A stretch of DNA of 32,406 bases from Lachnospiraceae bacterium (GCA_022781515.1 JALETI010000227.1:1-32406), one strand, 5' to 3'; counted from the first letter of the stretch, positions 1-8,773 are shown. Numbers and translations are program-made. Notes: a model not told the origin generated them from the letters alone.

Positions 1-1391
1 ATTTCCATCACATTTTCTTTATTCATTTCCGGATGTGATGCTTTTACTGCTTCTGCCCATTCTGCATGGGATGCGGTACGTGCATCTGCAAGAAGATCTG
101 ATCCATTAATCAGTGCTTCTGCTGTTGCTTCCAGTTCTTCCTTCAGTCGTGCAGGCAATACTGCCAGGCCCATTACTTCGATCAGACCGATATTTTCCTT
201 TTTAATATGATGTTTTTCAGCATGAGGATGAAAAACACCCAGAGGAAAGTCATCAGTTGTTATATTATTTCGAAGAACCAGATCCAGTTCATAATCCTCT
301 CCTCTTCTGCGTGCAATGGGCGTGATGGTGGAATGTCGCTCTCCGTCTGTCTCATGGAAAATAAATGCAGCTTCGTCATCGTAATTTCTCCATTTATCCA
401 GAATATGGGAAGCCAGTTCGGAAATACGTTTCCGGTCCCTGCCTTTCAGACGGATAACAGACATGGGCCATTTTACAATACCGGTATCAATATCATCATA
501 TCCGGGAATAGTAAATGATGTTTCCACTTCTGCTCTTTCCATGGCAAAGGTATAATTACCGCCCTGATAATGATCATGACTCAGTACACTGCCTCCTACA
601 ATCGGAAGATCTGCATTGGAACCGATGAAATAATGGGGGAAAACAGTGACAAAATCCAGCAGATTATCAAAGGCCTGCTGATCGATATGCATGGGTGTAT
701 GCAGTTTATTAAATACGATACAGTGCTCATTGTAATATACATAGGGACTGTACTGCATACAAAAATCAGAATCATTCAAAGTAATAGGAATGATGCGATG
801 ATTCTGTCTTGCAGGATGATTCAGATGGCCTGCATAACCTTCATTTTCTGCACAAAGAAGGCATTTGGGATAGCCTGTGCTTTTAGCTTTTCCGGCTGCT
901 GCAATTGCTTTGGGATCCTTTTCCGGTTTCGACAGATTGATGGTTATATCCAGTTCTCCGTATTCGGTATCGACTGTCCATTTGCGATCTCTGGCAATTC
1001 TGTCTCTTCTGATATAATTGGTATCTCCTGAAAATTCATAATACCAGTCTGTTGCAGCCTTCGCACCGTTTTCTTCATAGATATCATTAAAGATCTCAAT
1101 GATTTCTTCCGGACGGGGAACCAGTGCTCCGATCAGTTTTGTGTCAAGCAGATCGTAGTATGCAGCCGAGTTCCCTTCGATCAGACCATTTTCATATGCA
1201 TAATCACAAAGACCTTCCAGAATTTCATGGACAGGGGCTTCTTCGGTATGTTCCATCAGTCCATCAAAACCGTTCATCTGAAGAATTTCCAGAATCCGGT
1301 TTGCAGCCCAGATTCGATCATTTTCCGAAATCCAATTCTTTTTCTGCGCATAATTGACCAGCTGAGAGATTCTTACATTAATATTACACAT
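1..1391 (-). CDS. galT: UDP-glucose--hexose-1-phosphate uridylyltransferase, class II (3' end outside window)
   Basis: Leloir-pathway enzyme that exchanges UMP between UDP-glucose and galactose-1-phosphate. The reading frame is open from the ATG at 1391 to the window edge, about 463 codons, so only a short C-terminus is missing; the ORF track omits it because no stop is present. The protein begins MCNINVRISQLVNYAQKKNW and contains DLPIVGGSVLSHDHYQGG, which fits the class II (Firmicute) GalT signature, and a later GVFHPH motif. The start has a good ribosome site (AAGGAG, 8 nt before ATG). The gene lies 15 nt after galK, so the two are almost certainly co-transcribed and complete galactose catabolism for the alpha-galactosidase locus upstream. 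Family assignment is confident; the unseen C-terminus cannot be assessed. Confidence 0.95.
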   Translation of the reverse strand, partial: MCNINVRISQLVNYAQKKNWISENDRIWAANRILEILQMNGFDGLMEHTEEAPVHEILEGLCDYAYENGLIEGNSAAYYDLLDTKLIGALVPRPEEIIEIFNDIYEENGAKAATDWYYEFSGDTNYIRRDRIARDRKWTVDTEYGELDITINLSKPEKDPKAIAAAGKAKSTGYPKCLLCAENEGYAGHLNHPARQNHRIIPITLNDSDFCMQYSPYVYYNEHCIVFNKLHTPMHIDQQAFDNLLDFVTVFPHYFIGSNADLPIVGGSVLSHDHYQGGNYTFAMERAEVETSFTIPGYDDIDTGIVKWPMSVIRLKGRDRKRISELASHILDKWRNYDDEAAFIFHETDGERHSTITPIARRRGEDYELDLVLRNNITTDDFPLGVFHPHAEKHHIKKENIGLIEVMGLAVLPARLKEELEATAEALINGSDLLADARTASHAEWAEAVKASHPEMNKENVME

Positions 1392-1406
1392 AGCGATTTC
1401 TCCTTA

Positions 1407-2705
1407 TTATTCTTCAATCAGAGTAATACCGCCCACAGGACGAATGCTTGTAATACGGCATGCACCTTCACCCAGCAGGGCATCCATACCTGCCTTAAAT
1501 GCATCTGTCATATCAAGGGGTACATATGCCTGAATGGTTCCCGCAAAACCACCACCGTGTACACGGAATGCACCTTTTCCCTGAAGAAGATGTTCTGCCA
1601 CAGCAAGTGCAACTGCCACAGGCTCTTTTTCTGTCTTTCGGAATGTATCAATATTCTGCAGATACATAAAGGAGGACTGACCGGATTCCTTTACCAGTTT
1701 CAGGAATGTATCAAAATCATTGTTTTCCAGAGCTTCCACCTGTTTTACTACCCTGCGGCAGTCATTATAGTAGTGAACAGCACGAAGAACGGCACGGTCG
1801 CCTGTTTTTTCACGGATTTTTCCAAGTTCGCGATAGAAATCTTTTTCATCCACCTCTACAAGAACTTCTTTTCCAAAGTAAGCTGCAACCGCTTTCATTT
1901 CCGCAGGTACAGCTGCATAATCACCGGTAAGATCAGCATGATCAGCACCTGTATCAATGATGCAGAGAGCATATCCGGCTTTCGCAAAATCATAGGTTAC
2001 AACACGGAAGAAAGGTGTATCCACAGAAGAAAAATCAATGGTAACAATACCACCGATTGCACATCCCATCTGATCCAGAAGACCGGAAGGTTTTCCGAAG
2101 TATACATTTTCTGCAATCTGGCCGATTTTGGCAATTTCATCAGGACGCAGATTGCTGCCGCAGAATAAATCATTGACAATTACGCCAATCAATACCTCAA
2201 AACATGCAGAAGAAGAAAGTCCGGAGCCGCCGGGAACATCGGAAGTAACAAATGCATCAAAACCCTTCACCGGATATCCTTTTTTGGCAATTTCGCTGAC
2301 AATGCCGCGGATCAGAGCAACTGTAGTATTCTCTTCTTCTTTACGTGCTTCATTTTCTCTGCAATTAACAGAAATCAGACCATACCCTTCTGAGAAAATA
2401 TTCACCATATCCGTTCCATTGGGAGCTGCACAGGCAAGTGCATCCATATCGACACTTCCTGCCAGTACCTTGCCTCGCTGATGGTCTGTATGGTTGCCTC
2501 CTATTTCTGTACGGCCGGGAGCAGAGAAAATTGCGACCGCATCATCAGCATTTTTGCCAAATTCTTTCATCCAGGAATCTGCCACTCTGCAGATCCGGTC
2601 GTGAACCGACTGAAGATTCTTTATATCTTTACAGTATACTCTGGCAAGCTTTGCATCATAAACGCCGTCCAGAAGATTCTGTTTTAATGTTTTGATTGTT
2701 AACAT
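1407..2705 (-). CDS. galK: Galactokinase (GHMP kinase)
   Basis: Phosphorylates galactose to galactose-1-phosphate in the cytoplasm. The GHMP-kinase pattern is clear: an N-terminal galactose-binding signature GRTEIGGNHTDHQRG and the ATP-binding loop DVPGGSGLSSSACFE. A C-terminal glycine-rich GHMP motif (VHGGGFAGTIQAY) is also present. The ORF track starts at 2789, but I place the start at ATG 2705 (MLTIKTLKQNLL) because GGAGG sits 8 nt upstream of it, giving 432 aa. The longer version would also begin upstream of an intrinsic terminator hairpin (2727-2758), which is implausible for coding sequence. galT follows after 15 nt. Expression must come from read-through of that terminator or from a promoter inside the msmK 3' end, since only 22 nt separate terminator and start codon. 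Confidence 0.95.
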   Translation of the reverse strand: MLTIKTLKQNLLDGVYDAKLARVYCKDIKNLQSVHDRICRVADSWMKEFGKNADDAVAIFSAPGRTEIGGNHTDHQRGKVLAGSVDMDALACAAPNGTDMVNIFSEGYGLISVNCRENEARKEEENTTVALIRGIVSEIAKKGYPVKGFDAFVTSDVPGGSGLSSSACFEVLIGVIVNDLFCGSNLRPDEIAKIGQIAENVYFGKPSGLLDQMGCAIGGIVTIDFSSVDTPFFRVVTYDFAKAGYALCIIDTGADHADLTGDYAAVPAEMKAVAAYFGKEVLVEVDEKDFYRELGKIREKTGDRAVLRAVHYYNDCRRVVKQVEALENNDFDTFLKLVKESGQSSFMYLQNIDTFRKTEKEPVAVALAVAEHLLQGKGAFRVHGGGFAGTIQAYVPLDMTDAFKAGMDALLGEGACRITSIRPVGGITLIEE

Positions 2706-2726
2706 CCTGATTTCCTCCATTATGCT

Positions 2727-2758
2727 AAAAAATTCCCGCCCATTAACCGGGGCGGGAA
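2727..2758 (-). terminator. Intrinsic terminator between msmK and galK
   Basis: Read on the minus strand, a perfect 9-bp GC-rich stem (TTCCCGCCC / GGGCGGGAA, loop about 8 nt) runs directly into TTTTTT. It follows the msmK stop by about 40 nt and ends only 22 nt before the galK start codon, so it is expected to reduce or gate galKT transcription. Confidence 0.85.
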
Positions 2759-2798
2759 CGGCTTTGCAATAGACTGCCGGAGCAATCAATTGTTTGTA

Positions 2799-3953
2799 TT
2801 AGAAGTTGTAGCTCTTGCAAACAGGCTCATGAGCAGATGCAGATTCTTCATCATACCACATGAGGTTGTTTCCGGTTGCTTTGTCAAACATCTGGATCAG
2901 ACTGGGATTGGTTGTAAATTTAACCTTGGAGCCCATATCTACATTCACTTCCAGATCAACGGTGGGGATAACCATAACTACATCATCACCATTGCAGTTT
3001 GCATGAAGGTTTACTTCGGAACCAAGCATTTCAGATACTTCGATCACGCCTTCCAGTTCACCTTTGCCGATTGTCATATGCTGAGGACGAATACCGGCTA
3101 CAATATCACAAGGCTTCTGACCATTCTGTTTCAGAGCTTTCTGCTGGAAATCGCTGAGTTCAAACTTTGCTCCACGGATTTCAACAACATATTTTCCGTT
3201 TTCCAGAAGCAGCTTGCTGTTGTCAAAGAAGTTCATAACTGGCATACCAATGAAGCCGGCAACAAACAGGTTAACCGGTTTGTTGAACAGGTCCATGGGG
3301 GTACCGATCTGATTTACATAACCGTCTTTCATGATAACGATACGATCACCCAGAGTCATCGCTTCTGTCTGATCATGGGTTACATACATGAATGTGGTAT
3401 TGATTCTCTGACGCAGCTTGATGATTTCAGCACGCATCTGGTTACGAAGCTTGGCATCCAGATTGGAAAGAGGTTCATCCATCAGGAATACCTTGGGATC
3501 ACGAACCATAGCACGACCGATCGCAACACGCTGACGCTGACCACCTGACAGAGCCTTCGGTTTTCTTTCCAGATACTGTGTAATATCCAGAATTTCAGCT
3601 ACTTCGCGAACCTTTTTGTCAATCACATCTTTGGGAGTTTTTTTCAGTTTCAAAGCAAATGCCATGTTATCATACACAGTCATATGGGGGTACAGAGCGT
3701 AGTTCTGGAATACCATGGCAATATCACGATCCTTGGGAGCGATATCGTTACAGAGTTTTCCATCAATGTACAGTTCACCGCCGGAAATATCTTCCAGACC
3801 GGCTACCATACGAAGTGTAGTGGATTTACCACAACCGGAAGGTCCAACCAGAACGATAAATTCCTTATCCTTGATGGTAAGGTTTACATCATGTACTGCT
3901 GTCACCTTGTTGTCATAAATCTTTTTCATGCCTTTGATAATTACTTCTGACAT
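2799..3953 (-). CDS. msmK: Sugar ABC transporter ATPase, MsmK/MalK/UgpC type
   Basis: Cytoplasmic ATPase that powers a CUT1-family oligosaccharide importer. Visible motifs are Walker A GPSGCGKST (residues 37-45), Q-loop VFQNYALYPH, signature LSGGQ (135-139), Walker B VFLMDEP (about 155-161) and switch histidine in VTHDQ (193). A C-terminal TOBE/regulatory region follows to residue 384, the usual length for this family. In Firmicutes one such ATPase often serves several sugar transporters; here it probably pairs with the permeases at 9060-10816. The ribosome site is weak (AGAAGA close to the ATG), and a GC-rich leader with an overlapping small frame lies directly upstream, which may mean unusual translational control. 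The symbol follows the streptococcal msm naming; ugpC or msmX would be equally used. Confidence 0.93.
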   Translation of the reverse strand: MSEVIIKGMKKIYDNKVTAVHDVNLTIKDKEFIVLVGPSGCGKSTTLRMVAGLEDISGGELYIDGKLCNDIAPKDRDIAMVFQNYALYPHMTVYDNMAFALKLKKTPKDVIDKKVREVAEILDITQYLERKPKALSGGQRQRVAIGRAMVRDPKVFLMDEPLSNLDAKLRNQMRAEIIKLRQRINTTFMYVTHDQTEAMTLGDRIVIMKDGYVNQIGTPMDLFNKPVNLFVAGFIGMPVMNFFDNSKLLLENGKYVVEIRGAKFELSDFQQKALKQNGQKPCDIVAGIRPQHMTIGKGELEGVIEVSEMLGSEVNLHANCNGDDVVMVIPTVDLEVNVDMGSKVKFTTNPSLIQMFDKATGNNLMWYDEESASAHEPVCKSYNF

Positions 3954-4121
3954 ATTCTTCTGACTCTGATGCCGGGGCCTCCGCCAGCCGACACCTCGCA
4001 GCCACCCGCGAAGGAGTGCGCCGCCTTACGACAGGTCTCCACACTGCCGCACCGCAAGCCTACGGTAAGTTCCTCCTTATTTGCTGTACAGAGCACCAAT
4101 AGGTGGAGTGGTTCTCTGCCA
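3954..4121. other. GC-rich structured leader element upstream of msmK
   Basis: About 65% GC over 3961-4080, against roughly 40-45% in neighbouring genes. Read on the minus strand it has a hairpin of CAGAG-A-ACCA / TGGT-G-CTCTG with a 10-nt loop, then a strong TAAGGAGG with no start codon at normal spacing. It ends with another stem (GGTGTCGG / CCGGCATC, two G-U pairs). One frame stays open through the element and stops inside codons 4-5 of msmK. It could be a cis-regulatory RNA, a dispersed repeat, or the tail of a small coupled peptide. A weak promoter (TTACAG, 16 nt, TAATAT at 4124-4151) precedes it. I cannot name a family. Confidence 0.6.
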
Positions 4122-4124
4122 ACA

Positions 4125-4172
4125 TATTAAAATAAAATAATAATTCTGTAACTGATTGAACCGTTCAGTTAC
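4125..4172 (-). terminator. Probable terminator after the DUF624 gene
   Basis: A perfect 8-bp inverted repeat (GTAACTGA / TCAGTTAC, 9-nt loop) on the minus strand is followed after a few bases by an AT-rich stretch with T-runs (ATTATTATTTTATTTT). It is not a clean T-tract, so confidence is moderate. Just upstream (4172-4210) lie two direct copies of CCGGACGG flanking a GCAGCA/TGCTGC inverted repeat. Confidence 0.5.
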
Positions 4173-4214
4173 CGGACGGAGCAGCACATGTTCCGCATGC
4201 TGCCGGACGGCTTC

Positions 4215-4913
4215 CTAAAGAAACGCATCGTCATAAAATACTTCATCCCCATGAAAGTCCTTATGGCTGCATGTTTCATCTGCAGGAAGAAAAGGTGTAA
4301 ACTGTTTCAGCATCAGGCTGGAGCTGAACATGGCGATTGAAGAAAAACCGACAACCGTCCATATAAAAGCAAACAACGGAAGATACTGAAAGAATACGTA
4401 GGTCAGAATGACCGGTGCCACATGAAAGAATACAATCTGGAGCAGATGTAACGGATTACCGAATGCAAAGTAAATCGCATTGATAATCTGCTGTTTCCAG
4501 TTTGCTTCAAATGCAGCTATAACGGGAAATATGTAAATTGCAAGGATCAGCTCCAGTACCAGAATTGCCATAATTCCATATCGGAACATGGCGATCAGAC
4601 CTGTAAACTGACTGCACCAGAACAGTTCCAGTCTCAGAAAAACTGCCAGAATCAGCAGTGCCATCCAGATTGGAACGGTCTGTTTCCAGTTTTCCCTGAA
4701 ACTCTTCCAGAAGGTGGCGAACGGATTCAGTTCGTCTTCTCCCCGAAGAGTTTTCATCATAGTGTAATAGAGAGCAGAGCAGGATGTTCCGATTGTTACA
4801 ACCGGAATACAAAACAGGATAAACATCAGATTGGCACCGATCAGAATCCCGCACCGGGTCATCAGCTTACCAAATACGCTGTCATTATCCAGAAAGCTTC
4901 GAATTAAATTCAT
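4215..4913 (-). CDS. DUF624/YesL-family membrane protein
   Basis: A 232-aa integral membrane protein with about five hydrophobic segments (around residues 22-45, 80-95, 108-132, 155-175 and 180-200). The N-terminus (FGKLMTRCGILIGANLMFILFCIPVVTIGTSCSALYY, quoted in part for recognition) is typical of the DUF624/YesL family, which is repeatedly found beside carbohydrate ABC transporters in Firmicutes. Its biochemical role is unknown. The start overlaps the stop of the upstream gene by 4 nt (ATGA), so the two are translationally coupled. It sits between the alpha-galactosidase and the MsmK ATPase, suggesting an accessory role in uptake or in assembly of the transporter; this is inference. Confidence 0.8.
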   Translation of the reverse strand: MNLIRSFLDNDSVFGKLMTRCGILIGANLMFILFCIPVVTIGTSCSALYYTMMKTLRGEDELNPFATFWKSFRENWKQTVPIWMALLILAVFLRLELFWCSQFTGLIAMFRYGIMAILVLELILAIYIFPVIAAFEANWKQQIINAIYFAFGNPLHLLQIVFFHVAPVILTYVFFQYLPLFAFIWTVVGFSSIAMFSSSLMLKQFTPFLPADETCSHKDFHGDEVFYDDAFL

Positions 4914-5599
4914 GAATGCTCCTCCTCAAAAAGATACTGCAGAAATATCTCTGCCATATCCAGATGTTTTGCCTGCGCACCAATGCCAAGTACTACTCCG
5001 TCCGGATAGGGTTTTCCCTCTCCGGTCAGACAACATCCGCTCAGATCGATACCGATCGCAATCTGCTCCTTTTCCGACTTTTCATCGGAAGGGACACAGT
5101 ATATAATGCGATCTGAATATTTATGGAAAATTTCAGCAGTATCTGCAGATTCCAGATCCATCAGACGTCCGGTTGTGCCAAAGGCCTGAAGCTGTTCCTT
5201 TTCCATAAGCAGTACATCCAGTGTACCACTTTCTATATAAGTAATCAAGGTTTCATAGTAAGTATTTCCCATTGTATTTCCGGTGGGATCAAAATAACAG
5301 GCATTGTTGAAAACCAGGTTCTTTTCTTTCAGATCCAAACCTGCATATTCTGCAAAATCATCATAAAAATCAGAGTTATTCCCAACATCACCATAGGTAT
5401 TTGCAAAACAGGCGTAAAACCAGTCTCCGCCTGGAGTTGTCACATAATGGTATCCAAACCAGATCAGAAACAGACTCAGGAAAATGATTGCTGTCAGATG
5501 CAATCTGTAATAATCCCAGATGTATCGGATCATTTCATTCCGATTCATACCAGAGAGTTTTTCCTTTTCTTCTGTATACCATGACCGAAGCAGATCCAT
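4910..5599 (-). CDS. Single-pass membrane protein with extracytoplasmic, solute-binding-like domain; unknown function
   Basis: 229 aa. A charged cytoplasmic N-terminus of about 35 residues is followed by one membrane segment (about 36-54, LTAIIFLSLFLIWFGYHYV) and an outside domain of about 175 residues. Part of that domain (GTLDVLLMEKEQLQAF, then RLMDLE) resembles family-1 solute-binding proteins, where a similar pattern marks the hinge region, but the domain is only half their normal length. I do not recognise a named family. It lies 4 nt after the alpha-galactosidase and overlaps the DUF624 gene by 4 nt, so the three are one transcriptional unit. Possible roles are a tethered sugar sensor or a partner for the DUF624 protein; neither is demonstrated. 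Confidence 0.85.
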   Translation of the reverse strand: MDLLRSWYTEEKEKLSGMNRNEMIRYIWDYYRLHLTAIIFLSLFLIWFGYHYVTTPGGDWFYACFANTYGDVGNNSDFYDDFAEYAGLDLKEKNLVFNNACYFDPTGNTMGNTYYETLITYIESGTLDVLLMEKEQLQAFGTTGRLMDLESADTAEIFHKYSDRIIYCVPSDEKSEKEQIAIGIDLSGCCLTGEGKPYPDGVVLGIGAQAKHLDMAEIFLQYLFEEEHS

Positions 5600-5603
5600 A
5601 CTT

Positions 5604-7862
5604 CTATCCCACCTTTACAAAGTGCATCTGGACACTTGGATAATCACCACTCATCAAAGGCATGGAGAAACCTGCGTACATCAGACTGCTTCCCGTATAA
5701 ACAGGTTTTCCCTTTTCAGGTGTTCCATATATATGTTCCATATGAACACCAAGACTGCAACCGGCAAAATGTACATCTCTCAGTTCATACTTTGCATCGG
5801 GATCCAGCCCCTTCATCCAGAAATGAGCAGGATTTGCATTGGCTCTTGTACGGGTCATTACCATATTCAAAAGTGCCTCTTCCTTATTTTCCGATACAAA
5901 TTCCCATGCGGTGAAATACATATTTTCCGTGGGATCTGTCAGTCGGAAATAGGTGCCATTCTGAATCAGATCATAATACATATGGAAACGTCTGATCTGA
6001 TCTTTTACTTCTTCTTTTTCTTCTTCTGAAATCAGATTCAGATCCAGTTCATATCCGAATGTACCGGACATGGCTACAACAGCTCTTGTACCAAAAGGTG
6101 TGGTACGACCGGTCTGGTGATTCGGACAGGTGGATACATGCGCACCCATGGACGAAATCGGATATCCAAAGGAAGTACCATACTGAATGGTCAGTCGTTC
6201 AATGGAATCGGTATCATCACTGGTCCAGATCTGCGGACAATACTGCAGCATACCGGCATCGAACCGGCCGCCGCCGCCTGCACAGCCTTCAAAAAGGACA
6301 TCAGGAAACTTCGTTGTCAGACGATTCAGCAGATCATAGACTCCCAGAATATAGCGATGGAATATTTCACCCTGACGATTTGCAGGTGCTGCATGACTGT
6401 ATACATCTGTCATATTTCGATTCATATCCCATTTGATATATTCAATATTATGGTTTTCAAGAATAGAAGAAAAACACTCATCCAGATAGTCAATAACATC
6501 TTTTCTTGACATATCCAGAACCAGCTGATTTCGTCCCATGGTCGGTTTTCTTCCCGGCATGGTCAGCGCCCACTCCGGATGTTCTCGGTAAAGATCTGAA
6601 TCTTCATTTACCATTTCCGGTTCGATCCAGAGACCGAATTTCATTCCCATTTTATTAATTTCCGTAATCAGCGGATTCAGGCCGCCTTCCAGCTTCTTTT
6701 CATTTACAAACCAGTCACCAAGACCTCTGTTATCATCATTTCTGCTGCCAAACCAGCCATCATCCAGAACCAGCATTTCAACTCCCAGTTCTGCAGCTTT
6801 TTGTGCAATCTTCAGAATCTTTTCTCTATTGAAATCAAAATAGGTAGCTTCCCAGTTATTGATCAGAACAGGACGTTTTGCGTGCGCAAATTTGCTGTTC
6901 ATCATATTGTTACGAAGGATTCTGTGGTATGTCTGGCTCATTCTGGTAAGTCCTTCTGAAGAATAAGTAAAAATCACTTCCGGTGCACAGAAAGACTGAT
7001 CCGGATCCAGATTCCAGGAGAACTGCGTGTCATGAATACCCATAACCATACGGGTAAGTCCCATCTGATCCACTTCCACATCTGTTTTGTGATTTCCGGA
7101 ATATGCCAGCATTGCTCCGTAACAGGGACCATAGTCTTCTGTAGTGTTTTTATTGCAAAGAATAACAAAAGGGTTATGATGGTGACTGGAACATCCTCTT
7201 TTTGAGGAAACAGTCTGAATATTACGGGTCAGAGGTACCCTCTGCGTCATACGTTCCATACAGTGTCTTCCATGGAAATGAATCATTTCCCAGTTTCCGA
7301 AAGGAAGATCCAGACATGCAGAAGCAACCTTTTCAATCCGAATGGTGTTTTCCGTGTCGTTAATGATTCTGACTGCTCTGGTAATAACATCTTCTTCTTC
7401 AAATACGCCGTATAATAACTGAACCGTGGTCCCGGTGATCAGCTCATACATGTTAATAACCAGTGTTTCCACCCTGCTTCCGGCTTCCTTTAATGCGGGC
7501 AGTCCGTCAAGTGCATATTTTCCCGGCAATACTTTGTAATCTCTGTAATAAAGGTCCGCACCGTAAGCACCTTCTTTAGTTACCATCTCCAGTGAAGAAA
7601 GACGGAAATCTCCGGTATTTGCTCCGCTGTATTCCTGGGGAAGAATATCAACGGAAATCATACGATTCTGCCGGATTTCATACAGATTCGGGGAGAATCC
7701 GCAGTCAGCAGGAATATACTGATAACTCAGATTATCTGTACCGGTTTTCTTTCCATAATAAAGATGCAGCAGATGACCCACCTGATTTACCTGCATCTGA
7801 TACGCTGTGTTTTTCGTATAAAGGGTAAACGTTTTAGATTCACTGTCAAATCGAATGCTCAT
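5604..7862 (-). CDS. aga: Alpha-galactosidase, glycoside hydrolase family 36
   Basis: Hydrolyses terminal alpha-1,6-galactose from raffinose, melibiose and related oligosaccharides. At 752 aa it has the full length of bacterial GH36 enzymes. An N-terminal beta-sandwich (about 1-320) precedes the TIM barrel with LVLDDGWFGSRNDD (about 365-377), FGLWIEPEMVN, the nucleophile motif YIKWDMNR (Asp about 479), CAGGGGRFD and the acid/base motif TSDDTD (Asp about 549). No signal peptide is visible, so it acts inside the cell on imported sugar. The ATG at 7862 has GGAAGAGG upstream. It follows the AraC-type regulator by 15 nt and the genes downstream are packed against it, so regulator, enzyme and membrane proteins are co-expressed. 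Confidence 0.96.
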   Translation of the reverse strand: MSIRFDSESKTFTLYTKNTAYQMQVNQVGHLLHLYYGKKTGTDNLSYQYIPADCGFSPNLYEIRQNRMISVDILPQEYSGANTGDFRLSSLEMVTKEGAYGADLYYRDYKVLPGKYALDGLPALKEAGSRVETLVINMYELITGTTVQLLYGVFEEEDVITRAVRIINDTENTIRIEKVASACLDLPFGNWEMIHFHGRHCMERMTQRVPLTRNIQTVSSKRGCSSHHHNPFVILCNKNTTEDYGPCYGAMLAYSGNHKTDVEVDQMGLTRMVMGIHDTQFSWNLDPDQSFCAPEVIFTYSSEGLTRMSQTYHRILRNNMMNSKFAHAKRPVLINNWEATYFDFNREKILKIAQKAAELGVEMLVLDDGWFGSRNDDNRGLGDWFVNEKKLEGGLNPLITEINKMGMKFGLWIEPEMVNEDSDLYREHPEWALTMPGRKPTMGRNQLVLDMSRKDVIDYLDECFSSILENHNIEYIKWDMNRNMTDVYSHAAPANRQGEIFHRYILGVYDLLNRLTTKFPDVLFEGCAGGGGRFDAGMLQYCPQIWTSDDTDSIERLTIQYGTSFGYPISSMGAHVSTCPNHQTGRTTPFGTRAVVAMSGTFGYELDLNLISEEEKEEVKDQIRRFHMYYDLIQNGTYFRLTDPTENMYFTAWEFVSENKEEALLNMVMTRTRANANPAHFWMKGLDPDAKYELRDVHFAGCSLGVHMEHIYGTPEKGKPVYTGSSLMYAGFSMPLMSGDYPSVQMHFVKVG

Positions 7863-7877
7863 TTGTGATACCTCTTC

Positions 7878-8762
7878 CTATATAGATTCTAATATAACGC
7901 GCTCCTCTTCGGGCTGCATTCTGTAGTACCTCGGACTGACACCATAAGCACTTTTAAATGCTTTTGAAAAAGTAAGCGGATTTTCATAACCAACCATTTC
8001 AGCAATATTCTGAATGGGCAGACTCGTATCATTCAGAAGCTGAGCTCCCTTAATCAGCCGTACTCGATACAGATAATCCCTTGGAGAAATTCCAACCTGA
8101 TTTTTGAAGAGAGTTGAAAAATAACTTCTGTTGATTCCGATAAAATTGGAAATATCTGCAACCTTAATGCTTGAATAATTGTTGTGAATAAAATCAATGG
8201 CATAATTAATATAGGTTTCAGCAGAATAACTGGATGTTTTTCTGTGATTTTCGGACATATTATTGGATTCGATGGCCAGACTGATAAATTCATACAGATA
8301 ACCCAGCCGCTTAATGCCTCCGGCAAGACTCAGCTCCGCATGATTCAGCAGTCTGTCAACAATTTTGTAATACTCATTCATATCGACGTAACTGCTTTTC
8401 ACATTCACCCCTTCCACAAAACCCGCCTGTTCCATCAGATAACCGGCCAGGGGACCGTCAAAGGCCATCCAGCAGTACGTCCATGGCTGTTTACGATTTG
8501 CCTCATAGTAAGTCATCTCTCCCGGCTTTTCCACAAACAGCTGACCTGCATGCACTGCTGTGCTCTTTCCGTTCACCTCCAGGACTCCTTCGCCGGATAA
8601 TACCGCATGCAGATGATATCCCGCTCTGATAGTAGGACCAAAGGGCTTGTTGATAGTACTGATTTCAACACCGCATATTTTGAGGAAAAGATTCTCCTGC
8701 GGTTTTGAATATTCAAGCAGTAAGCGGTACTTTTTGGTCTCCAAATAGTTTTCTTCATTCAT
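7878..8762 (-). CDS. AraC-family transcriptional regulator (MsmR/RafR-like)
   Basis: A transcription regulator of about 294 aa with an N-terminal cupin-like effector domain (GYHLHAVLSGEGVLEVNG, residues about 45-65) and a C-terminal pair of helix-turn-helix motifs (KVADISNFIGINRSYFSTLF and the signature ending GVSPRYYR). The ORF track begins at 8870, but I prefer ATG 8762 (MNEENYLETKK), preceded by AGGAGAG at 8 nt; the extra 36 residues are hydrophobic and not family-like. It is transcribed ahead of the alpha-galactosidase, so it probably activates the locus in response to an alpha-galactoside and may regulate itself through repeats upstream (8774-8920). Neighbourhood matches msmR of streptococci, but the effector is inferred. 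Confidence 0.9.
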   Translation of the reverse strand: MNEENYLETKKYRLLLEYSKPQENLFLKICGVEISTINKPFGPTIRAGYHLHAVLSGEGVLEVNGKSTAVHAGQLFVEKPGEMTYYEANRKQPWTYCWMAFDGPLAGYLMEQAGFVEGVNVKSSYVDMNEYYKIVDRLLNHAELSLAGGIKRLGYLYEFISLAIESNNMSENHRKTSSYSAETYINYAIDFIHNNYSSIKVADISNFIGINRSYFSTLFKNQVGISPRDYLYRVRLIKGAQLLNDTSLPIQNIAEMVGYENPLTFSKAFKSAYGVSPRYYRMQPEEERVILESI

Positions 8763-8773
8763 AAACTGCTCTC

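Noticed and set aside
1227-2168. 313-aa plus-strand ORF opposite galK/galT
   Set aside because: It is antisense to two clear galactose genes and its translation is cysteine/phenylalanine-rich noise without a ribosome site.
4060-4125. 21-codon ORF in the msmK leader as a real gene
   Set aside because: The ATG has no ribosome site (preceded by AT-only sequence). Kept only as part of the leader finding.
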